The position numbers were made by a program, and so were the translations under genes. Positions 43,989-52,423 of a stretch of DNA of 64,000 nucleotides are shown here, piece after piece (within the stretch, counting starts at the first letter, position 1; each line of letters begins with the position of its first letter). Below the pieces are notes generated by a model. The model was not told the origin of the DNA. It did no database searches and worked only from the letters and a program-made list of their open reading frames with translations. Origin of the DNA: Pseudomonas sp. JUb42 (GTDB lineage: Bacteria > Pseudomonadota > Gammaproteobacteria > Pseudomonadales > Pseudomonadaceae); the NCBI RefSeq assembly GCF_024807945.1, contig NZ_JANUFD010000004.1, positions 372,001 to 436,000 of the forward strand, given 5' to 3'.

Positions 43989-46070
43989 ATGAAGCATTTT
44001 CTCCCAAGCAGCGCCCTCGCCCTTGTCATCGGCCTCAGCGTCCTGCCAATGTCCGCCAGCACTTTTGCCGCCAACAGCTGGGATAATCTTCAGCCTGACC
44101 GCGATGAAACCATTGCCAGCCTGAACATCGTCGAGCTGCTCAAACGGCACCACTACAGCAAGCCGCCGCTGGACGACAAGCGCTCGGTGATCATCTACCA
44201 GAGCTACCTGAAGCTGCTCGACCCGGCACGCAGCTATTTCCTGGCCAGCGATATCGCCGAGTTCGACAAGTGGCAGACTCAGTTCGACGACTTCCTCAAG
44301 AGCGGCGACCTGAACCCCGGCTTCACCATCTACAAGCGTTATCTGGACCGCATCAAGTCGCGTCTGGACTTCGCCCTGGCCGAGTTGAGCAAGGGTGTCG
44401 ACAAGATCGACCTCAACACCCACGAAACCCTGCTGATCGAACGCAAGGACGCCGCCTGGCCGAAGAACGAAGCCGAGCTGGACGACCTGTGGCGCAAGCG
44501 GGTCAAGGATGAGGTGTTGCGCCTGAAGATCGCTGGCAAAGACCCGGCGAAAATCCAGGAAACCCTGACCAAGCGCTACAAGAATCAATTGGCGCGTCTG
44601 TCCCAGACCCGTGCCGAGGATATCTTCCAGGCGTACATCAACACCTTTGCGATGTCCTACGACCCGCATACCAATTACCTGTCGCCCGAAAGCGCGGAAA
44701 ACTTCGATATCAACATGAGCCTGTCGCTCGAAGGTATCGGTGCCGTGCTGCAAAGCGACAACGACAACGTCAAGATCGTGCGCCTGGTTCCGGCCGGCCC
44801 CGCCGACAAGACCAAGCAGGTTGCACCTGCCGACAAGATCGTCGGTGTCGCCCAGGGCGACAAGGAAATGGTCGACGTAATCGGCTGGCGCCTGGATGAA
44901 GTGGTCAAGCTGATCCGCGGTCCGAAAGGCTCGGTGGTCCGCCTGGAAGTGATCCCGGCCAGCAATGCGCCGAACGACCAGACCAGCAAAATCGTGCCGA
45001 TCACCCGTGAAGCGGTGAAGCTTGAAGAGCAGGCGGCGAAGAAATCCATCCTGCACCTGAACCAGGACGGCCGTGACTACAAGCTTGGCGTGATCGACAT
45101 CCCGGCTTTCTACCTGGACTTCAAGGCCTACCGTGCCGGCGATCCTGAGTACAAGAGCACCACACGCGACGTGAAGAAACTGCTGACCGAACTGCAGGCC
45201 GAGAAGGTCGATGGCGTGGTCCTGGATCTGCGCAACAACGGCGGTGGTTCTTTGCAGGAAGCCACCGAGCTGACCAGCCTGTTCATCGACAAGGGCCCGA
45301 CCGTGCTGGTGCGTAACGCCGACGGCAAGGTCGACGTTCTCGAAGACGAAGACAGCGGCGCCTTCTACAAAGGCCCGATGGCTCTGCTGGTCAACCGCCT
45401 CTCGGCCTCGGCCTCGGAGATTTTCGCCGGCGCCATGCAGGACTACCACCGCGCGTTGATCATCGGCGGCCAGACCTTCGGCAAAGGCACCGTGCAAACC
45501 ATTCAGCCGCTGAACCATGGCGAGCTGAAGCTGACCCTGGCCAAGTTCTACCGCGTCTCCGGCCAGAGCACCCAGCATCAGGGCGTACTGCCGGACATTT
45601 CCTACCCGTCGATCATCGACACCAAGGAAATCGGCGAGAGCGCCCTGCCTGAGGCCATGGCCTACGACACGATCAAACCGGCCATCAAGCCCGTAGTCGA
45701 TCCGTTCAAGCCGTTCCTGGCGCAGTTGCAGGCCCGTCACGACGCCCGTTCGGCCAAGGACGCCGAGTTTGTCTTCGTCGAAGAGAAACTGGCCTTGGCC
45801 AAAAAGCTGATGAGTGAAAAAACCGTCAGCCTCAACGAAGCCGATCGTCGCGCCGAACACGCCCGCATCGAAAACGAGCAACTGGTGATGGAAAACACCC
45901 GCCGCAAGGCCAAGGGTGAAGCCCCACTCAAGGAACTCAAGAAGGAAGACGAAGACGCGCTGCCACCGGACGATTCCAAGACCAAACCGGAAGACGACGC
46001 CTACCTGTCGGAAACCGGGCGAATCCTGATCGATTATCTCGGCTTGAACTCGTCTGTGGCCAACAAATAA
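43989..46070 (+). CDS. prc: Tail-specific periplasmic protease Prc (AlgO-like)
   Basis: A 693-residue periplasmic serine protease from ATG 43989, which begins the signal peptide (MKHFLPSSALALVIGLSVLP); ATG 43956 is also possible. The PDZ domain lies near residue 230-320, and the catalytic Ser is in LSASASEIFAGA (about residue 478), with Lys in FGKGTVQ (about residue 503). The C-terminal third carries DUF3340-like helices. It degrades proteins with exposed hydrophobic C-termini, and in P. aeruginosa the orthologue AlgO helps cleave MucA and so drives alginate production. Single gene with its own terminator. Confidence 0.93.
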   Translation: MKHFLPSSALALVIGLSVLPMSASTFAANSWDNLQPDRDETIASLNIVELLKRHHYSKPPLDDKRSVIIYQSYLKLLDPARSYFLASDIAEFDKWQTQFDDFLKSGDLNPGFTIYKRYLDRIKSRLDFALAELSKGVDKIDLNTHETLLIERKDAAWPKNEAELDDLWRKRVKDEVLRLKIAGKDPAKIQETLTKRYKNQLARLSQTRAEDIFQAYINTFAMSYDPHTNYLSPESAENFDINMSLSLEGIGAVLQSDNDNVKIVRLVPAGPADKTKQVAPADKIVGVAQGDKEMVDVIGWRLDEVVKLIRGPKGSVVRLEVIPASNAPNDQTSKIVPITREAVKLEEQAAKKSILHLNQDGRDYKLGVIDIPAFYLDFKAYRAGDPEYKSTTRDVKKLLTELQAEKVDGVVLDLRNNGGGSLQEATELTSLFIDKGPTVLVRNADGKVDVLEDEDSGAFYKGPMALLVNRLSASASEIFAGAMQDYHRALIIGGQTFGKGTVQTIQPLNHGELKLTLAKFYRVSGQSTQHQGVLPDISYPSIIDTKEIGESALPEAMAYDTIKPAIKPVVDPFKPFLAQLQARHDARSAKDAEFVFVEEKLALAKKLMSEKTVSLNEADRRAEHARIENEQLVMENTRRKAKGEAPLKELKKEDEDALPPDDSKTKPEDDAYLSETGRILIDYLGLNSSVANK

Positions 46071-46133
46071 AGGCCGAAACCGATGACGGAGAATCTTTCG
46101 TCATCAAACAGTCATGAATCTGTCGTGAAATAA

Positions 46134-46170
46134 CGGGGCTGGGCGGCTTGATCGCCCAGCCCCTTTTTTT
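46134..46170 (+). terminator. Terminator of prc
   Basis: GGGGCTGGGCG-GCTTGAT-CGCCCAGCCCC followed by seven T. An eleven-base stem, strong. Confidence 0.95.
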
Positions 46171-46184
46171 GACCCGAGATTGCC

Positions 46185-47960
46185 ATGACCGTGACCGAAC
46201 AGCTGAGCGCCTTGAGTTCAATTCTGGCTCAACGTGATCTATCCAGCCTGTTCCAGCCTATCGTTTCACTGTCGGAACGCCGCATCCTCGGCTACGAAGC
46301 ATTGACTCGCGGTCCATCCAACAGCTCCCTGCATTCACCTGTCAGCCTGTTCGCCGTAGCGCGTCAGGCCGGACGCTTGAGCGAGCTGGAACTGGCCTGT
46401 CGGGAAAGCGCCTGCCGCCGTTTCGCCGAGCAGAATCTGGACGGCAAGCTGTTCCTCAACATCTCCCCCGAATCCCTGCTCGAAGCCTCGCACCCGCCGG
46501 GTCGCACCCTGCAACTGCTGCAACGCTACGGCATCGCGCCGAAGAACGTAGTGATCGAGCTGACCGAGCAGACCCCCACCGATGACTTCGAGCTGCTCTA
46601 CAACGCGCTGCACCACTATCGCGACATGGGTTTCTCCATCGCCCTGGACGACCTCGGTGCGGGCTACTCGAGCCTGCGCCTGTGGTCAGAGCTGCGCCCC
46701 GACTATGTAAAGATCGACCGCCACTTCATCGACGGCATCCATCAGGACGCGGTCAAGCGCGAGTTCGTCGGCTCCATACTGCAAATGGCCAAGGCCTCCC
46801 GGGCACTGGTGATTGCCGAGGGCATCGAGTTGCCGGAAGAACTGGCGGTGCTGATCGACATGGGCGTGGACCTGGTTCAGGGCTATCTGCTCTGCCGCCC
46901 CCAGGAGCTGCCGCCGCGGGATGCGCGGGTCATGCTGTCCAGACTTGAGCCCCTCGGTTCGCCGATCATGGCCGACGAAAGCGCCGATCTCAGCGCCCTG
47001 CTGAGCGAACAGCCCGCCGTGGACCAGACAACACCTACCGCCAACGTCCTCGAAGCCTTCCGCAAGCAGGCCAATCTCAATTCCCTGGCGGTGCTGGACG
47101 AACAATCACAACCGGTCGGTATCGTGCATCGGCATTCGCTGTCCGATGTGCTGCTGCAACCCTTCGCCACCGAACTGTTCGCGCGCAAGCCGATCAGCCG
47201 CCTGATGAGCGACGATTTCCTTGCCGTGGAACTGAATCAGTCACTGCAACAGGTCAGCCGCCTTATCACCAGCCGCGCCCGGCAACGCATCGAAGAGGAC
47301 TTCATCATCACGCTCAATGGCGCCTACCTGGGCCTGGGGCGGGTGATCGACGTGCTCAAACTGATCACCGAACTCAAGATCCAGCAGGCCCGCTACGCCA
47401 ACCCGCTGACCCTGCTGCCCGGCAACGTGCCGATTCAGCAGTGCCTGACGCGCCTGCTGCAACAAGGGCGCGAGTCGATGATCTGCTACGTGGATATCGA
47501 CAGCTTCAAGCCGTTCAACGATATCTACGGCTACGGCCGCGGCGATGAAGTGCTGCTGTGCCTGGCCCAGTGTCTGAACGACCGCATCGACCCCAGCCGC
47601 GATTTCGTCGGCCATATCGGCGGCGATGACTTTCTCATGGTGCTGGGCTCGGACGACTGGAGCAAACGCCTGAACTACCTGCTGGAAGACTTCCAGAATC
47701 AGTGTCGGCGCTTCTACCGCGCCGAACACCTGGAAGCGGGCTGCTTCATCGCCCTGAACCGCCAGGGCCAGCGTCAGGAGTTTCCCTTGCTGTCCTTGTC
47801 CATCGGCGTGGTGCACCTGCGCCCGGAAGCCTGCACTCTGGTCGATGCCAGCCAGTTGGCCGAGCTGGCTTCACAGGCCAAGCATTACGCCAAGGATGTA
47901 CCGGGGGCGAGTGTGCATGTGATTGATCTGCGGGATGTGGATCTGACACAGACCCGGTAA
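46185..47960 (+). CDS. EAL-CBS-GGDEF cyclic di-GMP protein
   Basis: 591 residues, domain order EAL, CBS pair, GGDEF. The EAL phosphodiesterase site looks complete: GYEALTRG (residues 35-42), Asn in FLNISPE, Glu in ELTEQ, DDLGAGYSSL near 155, Lys in VKIDRHF, Glu in AEGIEL. The CBS pair lies at about 280-400. The cyclase motif is GGDDF (residues 479-483), with Asp for the Glu of GGDEF, so synthase activity is doubtful. CBS domains usually bind adenosine nucleotides. It probably degrades c-di-GMP under control of an adenine nucleotide, inferred. The start codon is 15 bases after the prc terminator. Confidence 0.9.
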   Translation: MTVTEQLSALSSILAQRDLSSLFQPIVSLSERRILGYEALTRGPSNSSLHSPVSLFAVARQAGRLSELELACRESACRRFAEQNLDGKLFLNISPESLLEASHPPGRTLQLLQRYGIAPKNVVIELTEQTPTDDFELLYNALHHYRDMGFSIALDDLGAGYSSLRLWSELRPDYVKIDRHFIDGIHQDAVKREFVGSILQMAKASRALVIAEGIELPEELAVLIDMGVDLVQGYLLCRPQELPPRDARVMLSRLEPLGSPIMADESADLSALLSEQPAVDQTTPTANVLEAFRKQANLNSLAVLDEQSQPVGIVHRHSLSDVLLQPFATELFARKPISRLMSDDFLAVELNQSLQQVSRLITSRARQRIEEDFIITLNGAYLGLGRVIDVLKLITELKIQQARYANPLTLLPGNVPIQQCLTRLLQQGRESMICYVDIDSFKPFNDIYGYGRGDEVLLCLAQCLNDRIDPSRDFVGHIGGDDFLMVLGSDDWSKRLNYLLEDFQNQCRRFYRAEHLEAGCFIALNRQGQRQEFPLLSLSIGVVHLRPEACTLVDASQLAELASQAKHYAKDVPGASVHVIDLRDVDLTQTR

Positions 47961-47980
47961 GGGGCTGCGGGTAGGGGACT

Positions 47981-48034
47981 GTAGGAGCGGCTTTAGCCGC
48001 GAGAGCGCTCTCCCGGCTAAAGCCGGTCCTACAA
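47981..48034. repeat. REP hairpin, type C (GGCTTTAGCC)
   Basis: TGTAGGAGCGGCTTTAGCCG / CGGCTAAAGCCGGTCCTACA with a very short loop, 54 bases. The TAAAGCC core marks type C. Confidence 0.85.
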
Positions 48035-48064
48035 GGTATTCCAGTTCAATCAGGCGAACGAGTG

Positions 48065-48430
48065 CTACTGCGCCACCGGATAACTGAACTCGAATACCCG
48101 CACCACTTCCGAAGCATGCCACGACGCCGCAGCGACGCCATCGGACGGCCCGGAAAAGCGTCCCAGGCGTTCGGCACATTCGAAGAAACCGGTACGCGGC
48201 AACCGACTGGCGCCCTGGCTGATCACCAGGGAGCTGCGCAGTGGCTGTTCGGCGCGGGCATCCAGTGCGGCCAGGTGTTCAAGGGCTGCGGTCAGGGTCT
48301 GCATAGCCGGACTGGGTAGTTGCAGGCGTTCAAGCAGCGCGCGGTAGGTCAGCAGATGACGCTGGCGGCGCGCCTGGTCCAGCTCCGTCAACAGCGCGTC
48401 CCAATGCTGGCGGCTGATGCGCACGCTCAT
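48065..48430 (-). CDS. Uncharacterised small protein coupled to XRE regulator
   Basis: 121 residues, no signal peptide. The pattern LLTYRALLERLQL...ALEHLAALDARAEQPLRSSLVIS...LPRTGFFECAERLGR recalls an uncharacterised family with a conserved PxxGFF element and a probable helix-turn-helix-like start. Its ATG overlaps the TGA of the XRE gene (ATGA), so the two proteins are coupled. Function unknown. It may be the effector of a regulator pair, or a second DNA-binding protein; toxicity is untested. Confidence 0.75.
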   Translation of the reverse strand: MSVRISRQHWDALLTELDQARRQRHLLTYRALLERLQLPSPAMQTLTAALEHLAALDARAEQPLRSSLVISQGASRLPRTGFFECAERLGRFSGPSDGVAAASWHASEVVRVFEFSYPVAQ

Positions 48431-48759
48431 GGCGTGTCCCTCCAGCCCGCCACGCCCAACTCCCAGGCCAGACTGCGGCGAATAGCGGCGTCCGGTTGAC
48501 GCTCACCGCTTTCGATCATTTGCAGATAGGAAGGGCTGATACCGACGGTACGGGCCAATTGAGCAAGCTCCAGGCCCTTGGCAGTGCGCAGGGCGCCAAG
48601 TTGTTCGAAGCCGGGCAGTTCGCCTTCGGTAGCGGCGACCGCAGCCTGTGGTGTTGGCGCAGAGGCGAGACCGGCGGCCTTGAGCAAGGCCTGGTACTGC
48701 GCCCATGGCAACACCGCGTATTCTGGCTCTCCATCACGAGAAATGACCTGAAGATCCAT
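48427..48759 (-). CDS. XRE regulator with antitoxin-like N-terminus
   Basis: 110 residues from ATG 48759. The first 30 residues (MDLQVISRDGEPEYAVLPWA...YQALL) look like the N-terminal half of Phd/YefM antitoxins. A helix-turn-helix follows (LRTAKGLELAQLARTVGISPSYLQMIESGERQPD, residues about 60-95). GGGG precedes the ATG. Such composite proteins usually bind their own promoter. An extension to 48795 is in frame but lacks support. Overlaps the downstream gene by four bases. Confidence 0.82.
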   Translation of the reverse strand: MDLQVISRDGEPEYAVLPWAQYQALLKAAGLASAPTPQAAVAATEGELPGFEQLGALRTAKGLELAQLARTVGISPSYLQMIESGERQPDAAIRRSLAWELGVAGWRDTP

Positions 48760-48856
48760 ACAACCCCCAACAACTGTGCAATTAGGCATATCCATGTACC
48801 GGCATCTTAACAGCGCTCGGGGGCGGTACGCCTGTACTTACTTGCCATGAACACGT

Positions 48857-49327
48857 CTAGTCGCCGCTATGGGGCAAATCCTTGGACTTTTCCTGCTCAA
48901 GTAAAGCCTGGTTGGCCGGCAGGCGCTCGACCACCGCGAGCTTTTCCGGGACCTGCCGGGCTCGCCAGGCGCGGAAGGCATCCAGTTCGGTCTCAAGGCT
49001 TTTCATGACCCAGGCCAGGACGGCAATATCGTCGAGCATGCCGATGCCGGGAATCCAGTCAGGAATGGCGTCCAGAGGGCTGAGAAAGTACATCAGCCCC
49101 GCCACTACCGAGAGAATCGCCTTCGGGCTGATGGCACGGTACTCACCCCGCCAATAGGCCAGGCACAGAGCCTGTAACAGACGCAGATCTTCCTTGAGCT
49201 TGCCCAAGCGACTGCCTTCGCTGGCGCCCTTGCGCGCCACGGCAAATAACAGGCCCGGCAAGCGCCCGGCCGCCATCAGACGACGGGCCATGGGTAGATA
49301 GCGCAGGATATTCCATGGTGCTTTCAT
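48857..49327 (-). CDS. YkvA-like DUF1232 membrane protein
   Basis: 156 residues from ATG 49327, GAGGG eight bases upstream. The DUF1232 motif is visible: LCLAYWRGEYRAISPKAILS then VVAGLMYFLSPLDAIPDWIP, with the DxIPDxIPxxGxxDD pattern (GIGMLDDIAVLAWV). One membrane segment and an amphipathic helix. Family function unknown. The frame runs on to 49453 but that part overlaps a REP repeat, so the shorter form is chosen. Confidence 0.88.
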   Translation of the reverse strand: MKAPWNILRYLPMARRLMAAGRLPGLLFAVARKGASEGSRLGKLKEDLRLLQALCLAYWRGEYRAISPKAILSVVAGLMYFLSPLDAIPDWIPGIGMLDDIAVLAWVMKSLETELDAFRAWRARQVPEKLAVVERLPANQALLEQEKSKDLPHSGD

Positions 49328-49378
49328 GTTCCGTGCCCTCTGAAAACCAGAATGTGTAGGCGATCTAATTGAATCATC

Positions 49379-49432
49379 CGTAGGAGCAGCTTTAGCGGCG
49401 AGATCGCCCTCCCGGCTGAAGCCGGTCCTACG
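49379..49432. repeat. REP hairpin, type C
   Basis: CGTAGGAGCAGCTTTAGCGG / CCGGCTGAAGCCGGTCCTACG, imperfect arms around a short loop, 54 bases. It lies just upstream of the DUF1232 gene. Confidence 0.82.
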
Positions 49433-49462
49433 GGCGATCCCATGGTCGTTCATTTTTCCATG

Positions 49463-49497
49463 ACAAGGTTATCCACACATCCTGTGGATAACCTTGT
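49463..49497. promoter_or_regulatory. Perfect inverted repeat of two DnaA boxes
   Basis: ACAAGGTTATCCACA and its exact complement TGTGGATAACCTTGT, 15-base arms with a five-base centre. Each arm contains a perfect consensus DnaA box, TTATCCACA (49469-49477) and TGTGGATAA (49483-49491). Two weaker boxes, TTACCCACA (49616-49624) and TTATCCACC (49629-49637), lie downstream beyond an A/T-rich stretch. Confidence 0.65.
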
Positions 49498-49540
49498 GAA
49501 CAGCAGCGTAATAAAACGCCAGAACCCCCGTCCTACAGGG

Positions 49541-49566
49541 CCCGGACTTAAATCGGGCATTTTTTA
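49541..49566 (+). terminator. Orphan plus-strand terminator
   Basis: GCCCGGACTTAAATCGGGCATTTTTT forms a short stem with six T. No plus-strand gene precedes it since 47960, so it may end a small RNA from the DnaA-box region. Not otherwise supported. Confidence 0.5.
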
Positions 49567-49737
49567 CTCACATAAAAAAATCCCATAAATTCGTTGACTT
49601 AGGCTTGTTCAGAAGTTACCCACAGCGTTTATCCACCGCTTGACCGGATCGTCTAACAATCTCGCTCATTCGAAAGTCGTTATCTGCTAGTTGGGACTGC
49701 CCGCCCCCTCATCCGTTCGACTGCGTTCGACAAAAAC

Positions 49738-49773
49738 GACAACGCCCCGTCGAAACGGGGCGTTGTCTTGTAG
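49738..49773 (-). terminator. Terminator of the FKBP gene
   Basis: On the minus strand ACAACGCCCCGT-TTCG-ACGGGGCGTTGT then CGTTTTTG; a twelve-base stem with a UUCG-type loop. Confidence 0.93.
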
Positions 49774-49785
49774 CCGGTAGAACGC

Positions 49786-50553
49786 TTACTTCTTGGCTGG
49801 AGCGTCGGCAGCCGGGGCTGCTTCTTCATCAGCATCGGCGCCTGGAGCCGGAGCGGCTGCCGGGTCTTTGATGCCCAGCAGCTCCAGGTCGAAGACCAGA
49901 ACCGAGTTGGCCGGGATCATCGGGCTCGGGCTTTGTGCGCCGTAAGCCAGTTCACTCGGGATGTAGAGCTTGATCTTCTCGCCTACGTGCATCAGTTGCA
50001 GGCCTTCGACCCAACCTGGAATCACGCCGCTGACCGGCAGATCGATCGGGCTGCCACGTTCAACCGAGCTGTCGAAGACCTTGCCATCGATCAGCTTGCC
50101 TTCGTAGTGAACGGTGACGACGTCAGTCGGCTTAGGCTGTGGACCGTCGGCTTTTTTGACGATTTCATATTGCAGGCCCGAAGCCGTGGTGGTTACACCG
50201 GCTTTCTTGGCGTTGTCTGCGAGGAATTTCTTGCCGGCGGCTGCCGACTCTTCGCTCATCTTGGTCAGGCGCTCTTCAGCACGCTTTTGCAGCGCGGCGA
50301 AAGCAGCAACCAGGTCTTCGTCTTTGAGTTTCTGTTCTTTCTTGCCGATGGCGTCTTCGATACCCAGGGCTACAGCCTTGGAATCGAGATCGTCCATGCC
50401 TTCCTGAGCCAGGCTCTTGCCCATGTTCAGGCCGATGCCATAAGACGCTTTTTGTGCCGGGGTTTTCAGCTCAACGGTGCTGGCCTGCTTGTCACAACCC
50501 GCGAGTACCAGACCGACCAGGGCAATCGCCGCTGCCAACCGATGCTGTTTCAT
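49786..50553 (-). CDS. FKBP-type peptidyl-prolyl isomerase lipoprotein
   Basis: 255 residues. The signal peptide ends in the lipobox LAGC (Cys20), so it is a lipoprotein. An N-terminal FKBP_N helical dimerisation domain (about residues 35-130) precedes the FKBP domain (about 135-235: VTVHYEGKLIDGKVFDSS, GVIPGWVEGLQLM, ELAYGAQSPSPMIPANSVLVFDLELLG). Its C-terminus is an Ala/Pro-rich acidic tail. ATG 50553 has AAGGAAACAGC upstream. Periplasmic protein folding, like FkpA. Confidence 0.92.
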   Translation of the reverse strand: MKQHRLAAAIALVGLVLAGCDKQASTVELKTPAQKASYGIGLNMGKSLAQEGMDDLDSKAVALGIEDAIGKKEQKLKDEDLVAAFAALQKRAEERLTKMSEESAAAGKKFLADNAKKAGVTTTASGLQYEIVKKADGPQPKPTDVVTVHYEGKLIDGKVFDSSVERGSPIDLPVSGVIPGWVEGLQLMHVGEKIKLYIPSELAYGAQSPSPMIPANSVLVFDLELLGIKDPAAAPAPGADADEEAAPAADAPAKK

Positions 50554-50799
50554 GCTGTTTCCTTGTTCATGCGCCAATAGGGCAAACGAGTAAAGCCGCG
50601 AGCTTATCAGTCCGCCGCGACCAATGGCTACCGGCATCAGAGAGGAAAAAGGTAGATAAGTTCAGGTATCCAAAGGTTTTCCCGGACAGTTGCCCCGCCG
50701 TTCAGTCGGGGTTCAGTCATCCGCCCTGCTCGCCTGCGACCCGCTGTCGCATGTTGCGGCCCGGTGAGCGACAGGGTCGATGACCCTGTCGCCTGCGGA

Positions 50800-51924
50800 T
50801 CAGACCAACTGGCCCAGTGCCGCTACGGTGAAGTCCTCGAGGCTGGCGCTGTCGCCGCCCCGCACTTTGCTGACCCAGCGCGGGTCGCTCAGCAGCGCGC
50901 GGCCGACGGCGATCAGGTCAAATTCATTGCGCTCCAGGCGCTGGACCAGATTGTCCAGGCTGGCAGGCGAAGAAGACTGGCCGGTGGTAAAGGTATCGAC
51001 GAAATCGCCGGACAGGCCGACCGAACCGACGCTGATGGTCGCTGCGCCAGTGAGTTTTTTCGCCCAACCGGCGAAATTCAGCCCTTGCTCGCCGTCGAGT
51101 TCCGGAAATTCCGCTTCCCAGAAACGCCGTTGCGAGCAGTGCAGCACGTCGACACCCGCTTCTACCAACGGCAACAGCCAGTCGGTCATCGCGTCCGGCG
51201 TGGTGGCCAGGCGCGAGGTGAAGTCCTGTTGCTTCCACTGGCTGACCCGCAGGATCAACGGGAATTCAGGGCCGACGGCCTGGCGGATAGCCTTGACCAC
51301 TTCAGCGGCAAAACGCGAACGCTGCTTGAGAGTCGCGCCACCGAACGCATCGGTGCGCAGGTTGGTGCCTTCCCAGAAGAACTGGTCGATCAGGTAACCG
51401 TGGGCGCCGTGAATTTCCACGGTGTCGAAACCCAGGGTCTTGGCATCCAGGGCGGCTTGGGCGAACGCGGCGATGGTGTCGGCAATGGCGTTGTCACTCA
51501 TGATCTCGCCACGAGGCGTGCCAGGGGCGACCAGACCCGACGGGCTTTCTACCGGGCTGTCCGGCACCCAGTCAGTCTGGGTGCTCGGCACAGAGCCCGT
51601 GTGCCAGATCTGCGGACCCATCTTGCCACCTGCGGCGTGCACGCCATTGATGACCTGCTGCCAGCCGGCCAGGGCCGCTTCGCCGTGAAAGAACGGAATA
51701 CCCGGCTGATTGCGCGCAGCCGGACGATTGATCACCGTGCCTTCAGAGAGGATCAGGCCGACATCAGCCTCGGCACGACGCCGATAGTAAGCGGCAATAT
51801 TGCTGTCCGGCACGCCTTCGGGGGCGAAGGAGCGGGTCATCGGCGCCATGACAATACGGTTCTTCAACGCCAGGGATTTCACCTGGAAAGGCTGGAACAG
51901 TGCAGCGACATTTTGTGCGGTCAT
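50800..51924 (-). CDS. Old yellow enzyme-family NADH:flavin oxidoreductase
   Basis: A 374-residue FMN-containing TIM-barrel ene-reductase. Typical stretches: NRIVMAPMTRSFA near residue 23, VEIHGAHGYLIDQFFWEGTN (active-site His pair) near residue 170, and GRALLSDPRWVSKV near the C-terminus. ATG 51924 has GGAG nine bases upstream. Reduces activated alkenes or xenobiotic nitro-compounds. Divergent from an HxlR regulator across 70 bases, which suggests electrophile-responsive control. Confidence 0.92.
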   Translation of the reverse strand: MTAQNVAALFQPFQVKSLALKNRIVMAPMTRSFAPEGVPDSNIAAYYRRRAEADVGLILSEGTVINRPAARNQPGIPFFHGEAALAGWQQVINGVHAAGGKMGPQIWHTGSVPSTQTDWVPDSPVESPSGLVAPGTPRGEIMSDNAIADTIAAFAQAALDAKTLGFDTVEIHGAHGYLIDQFFWEGTNLRTDAFGGATLKQRSRFAAEVVKAIRQAVGPEFPLILRVSQWKQQDFTSRLATTPDAMTDWLLPLVEAGVDVLHCSQRRFWEAEFPELDGEQGLNFAGWAKKLTGAATISVGSVGLSGDFVDTFTTGQSSSPASLDNLVQRLERNEFDLIAVGRALLSDPRWVSKVRGGDSASLEDFTVAALGQLV

Positions 51925-51957
51925 ACCAGGACGCTCCAATTTCGTGAAGGCGCTATG

Positions 51958-51972
51958 GTATCTTCCGGATAC
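51958..51972. promoter_or_regulatory. Candidate HxlR operator
   Basis: GTATC-TTCCG-GATAC inverted repeat in the 70-base divergent region between the two genes, 23 bases before the hxlR ATG. Confidence 0.5.
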
Positions 51973-51994
51973 TTAATATCAATCAGGCACTTTT

Positions 51995-52405
51995 ATGAAA
52001 CCAGGTATCCACGAGGAAACTGCTGACGCCCAGCAACCACCGGTCTTTCACGCCAACTGCTCCAGCCGCCTGCTGCTGGACCAGATCGCCGATAAATGGT
52101 CGATCCTGGTGATTGCCGCGCTGTGCGCCTCGCCCACGCGCTTCAACGTCATCCGCCGTCGGCTGGAGGGCATCACGCAAAAGTCTCTGACCCAGACCCT
52201 GCGACGCCTGGAACGCAATGGCATGATCGCCCGCCGGGTCATTACCGACTCACCGATTGCGGTCGAATACAGCATCACGCCCTTGGGCCAGAGCCTGAAG
52301 GCGCCCTTCCAGATGCTCTACGCCTGGACCGAGCAGCACAAACAGCAGGTCGAACAGGCACAGCAGGCATTCGATCAACGCACGACCCAAACAGAGTCGG
52401 CATGA
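51995..52405 (+). CDS. HxlR-family transcriptional regulator
   Basis: 136 residues of the HxlR winged-helix fold: CSSRLLLDQIADKWSILVIA near residue 22, RFNVIRRRLEGITQKSLTQTLRRLERNGMIAR (recognition helix and wing) and VEYSITPLGQSL. One Cys near the N-terminus (FHANCSSR) is the type often used to sense electrophiles or thiol stress in this family. Likely represses or activates the adjacent old yellow enzyme gene. Confidence 0.9.
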   Translation: MKPGIHEETADAQQPPVFHANCSSRLLLDQIADKWSILVIAALCASPTRFNVIRRRLEGITQKSLTQTLRRLERNGMIARRVITDSPIAVEYSITPLGQSLKAPFQMLYAWTEQHKQQVEQAQQAFDQRTTQTESA

Positions 52406-52423
52406 CCGTCGAGGGCAATGGCT

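Noticed and set aside
43908..45881. 657-codon open frame on the minus strand opposite prc
   Set aside because: It is the complement of a well supported prc coding sequence, has the low-complexity Arg/Gln/Gly-rich composition of an antisense frame, and lacks a ribosome binding site or family similarity.
48857..49453. 198-codon form of the DUF1232 protein
   Set aside because: The first 42 codons run through the REP hairpin at 49379-49432 and are unlike the family.
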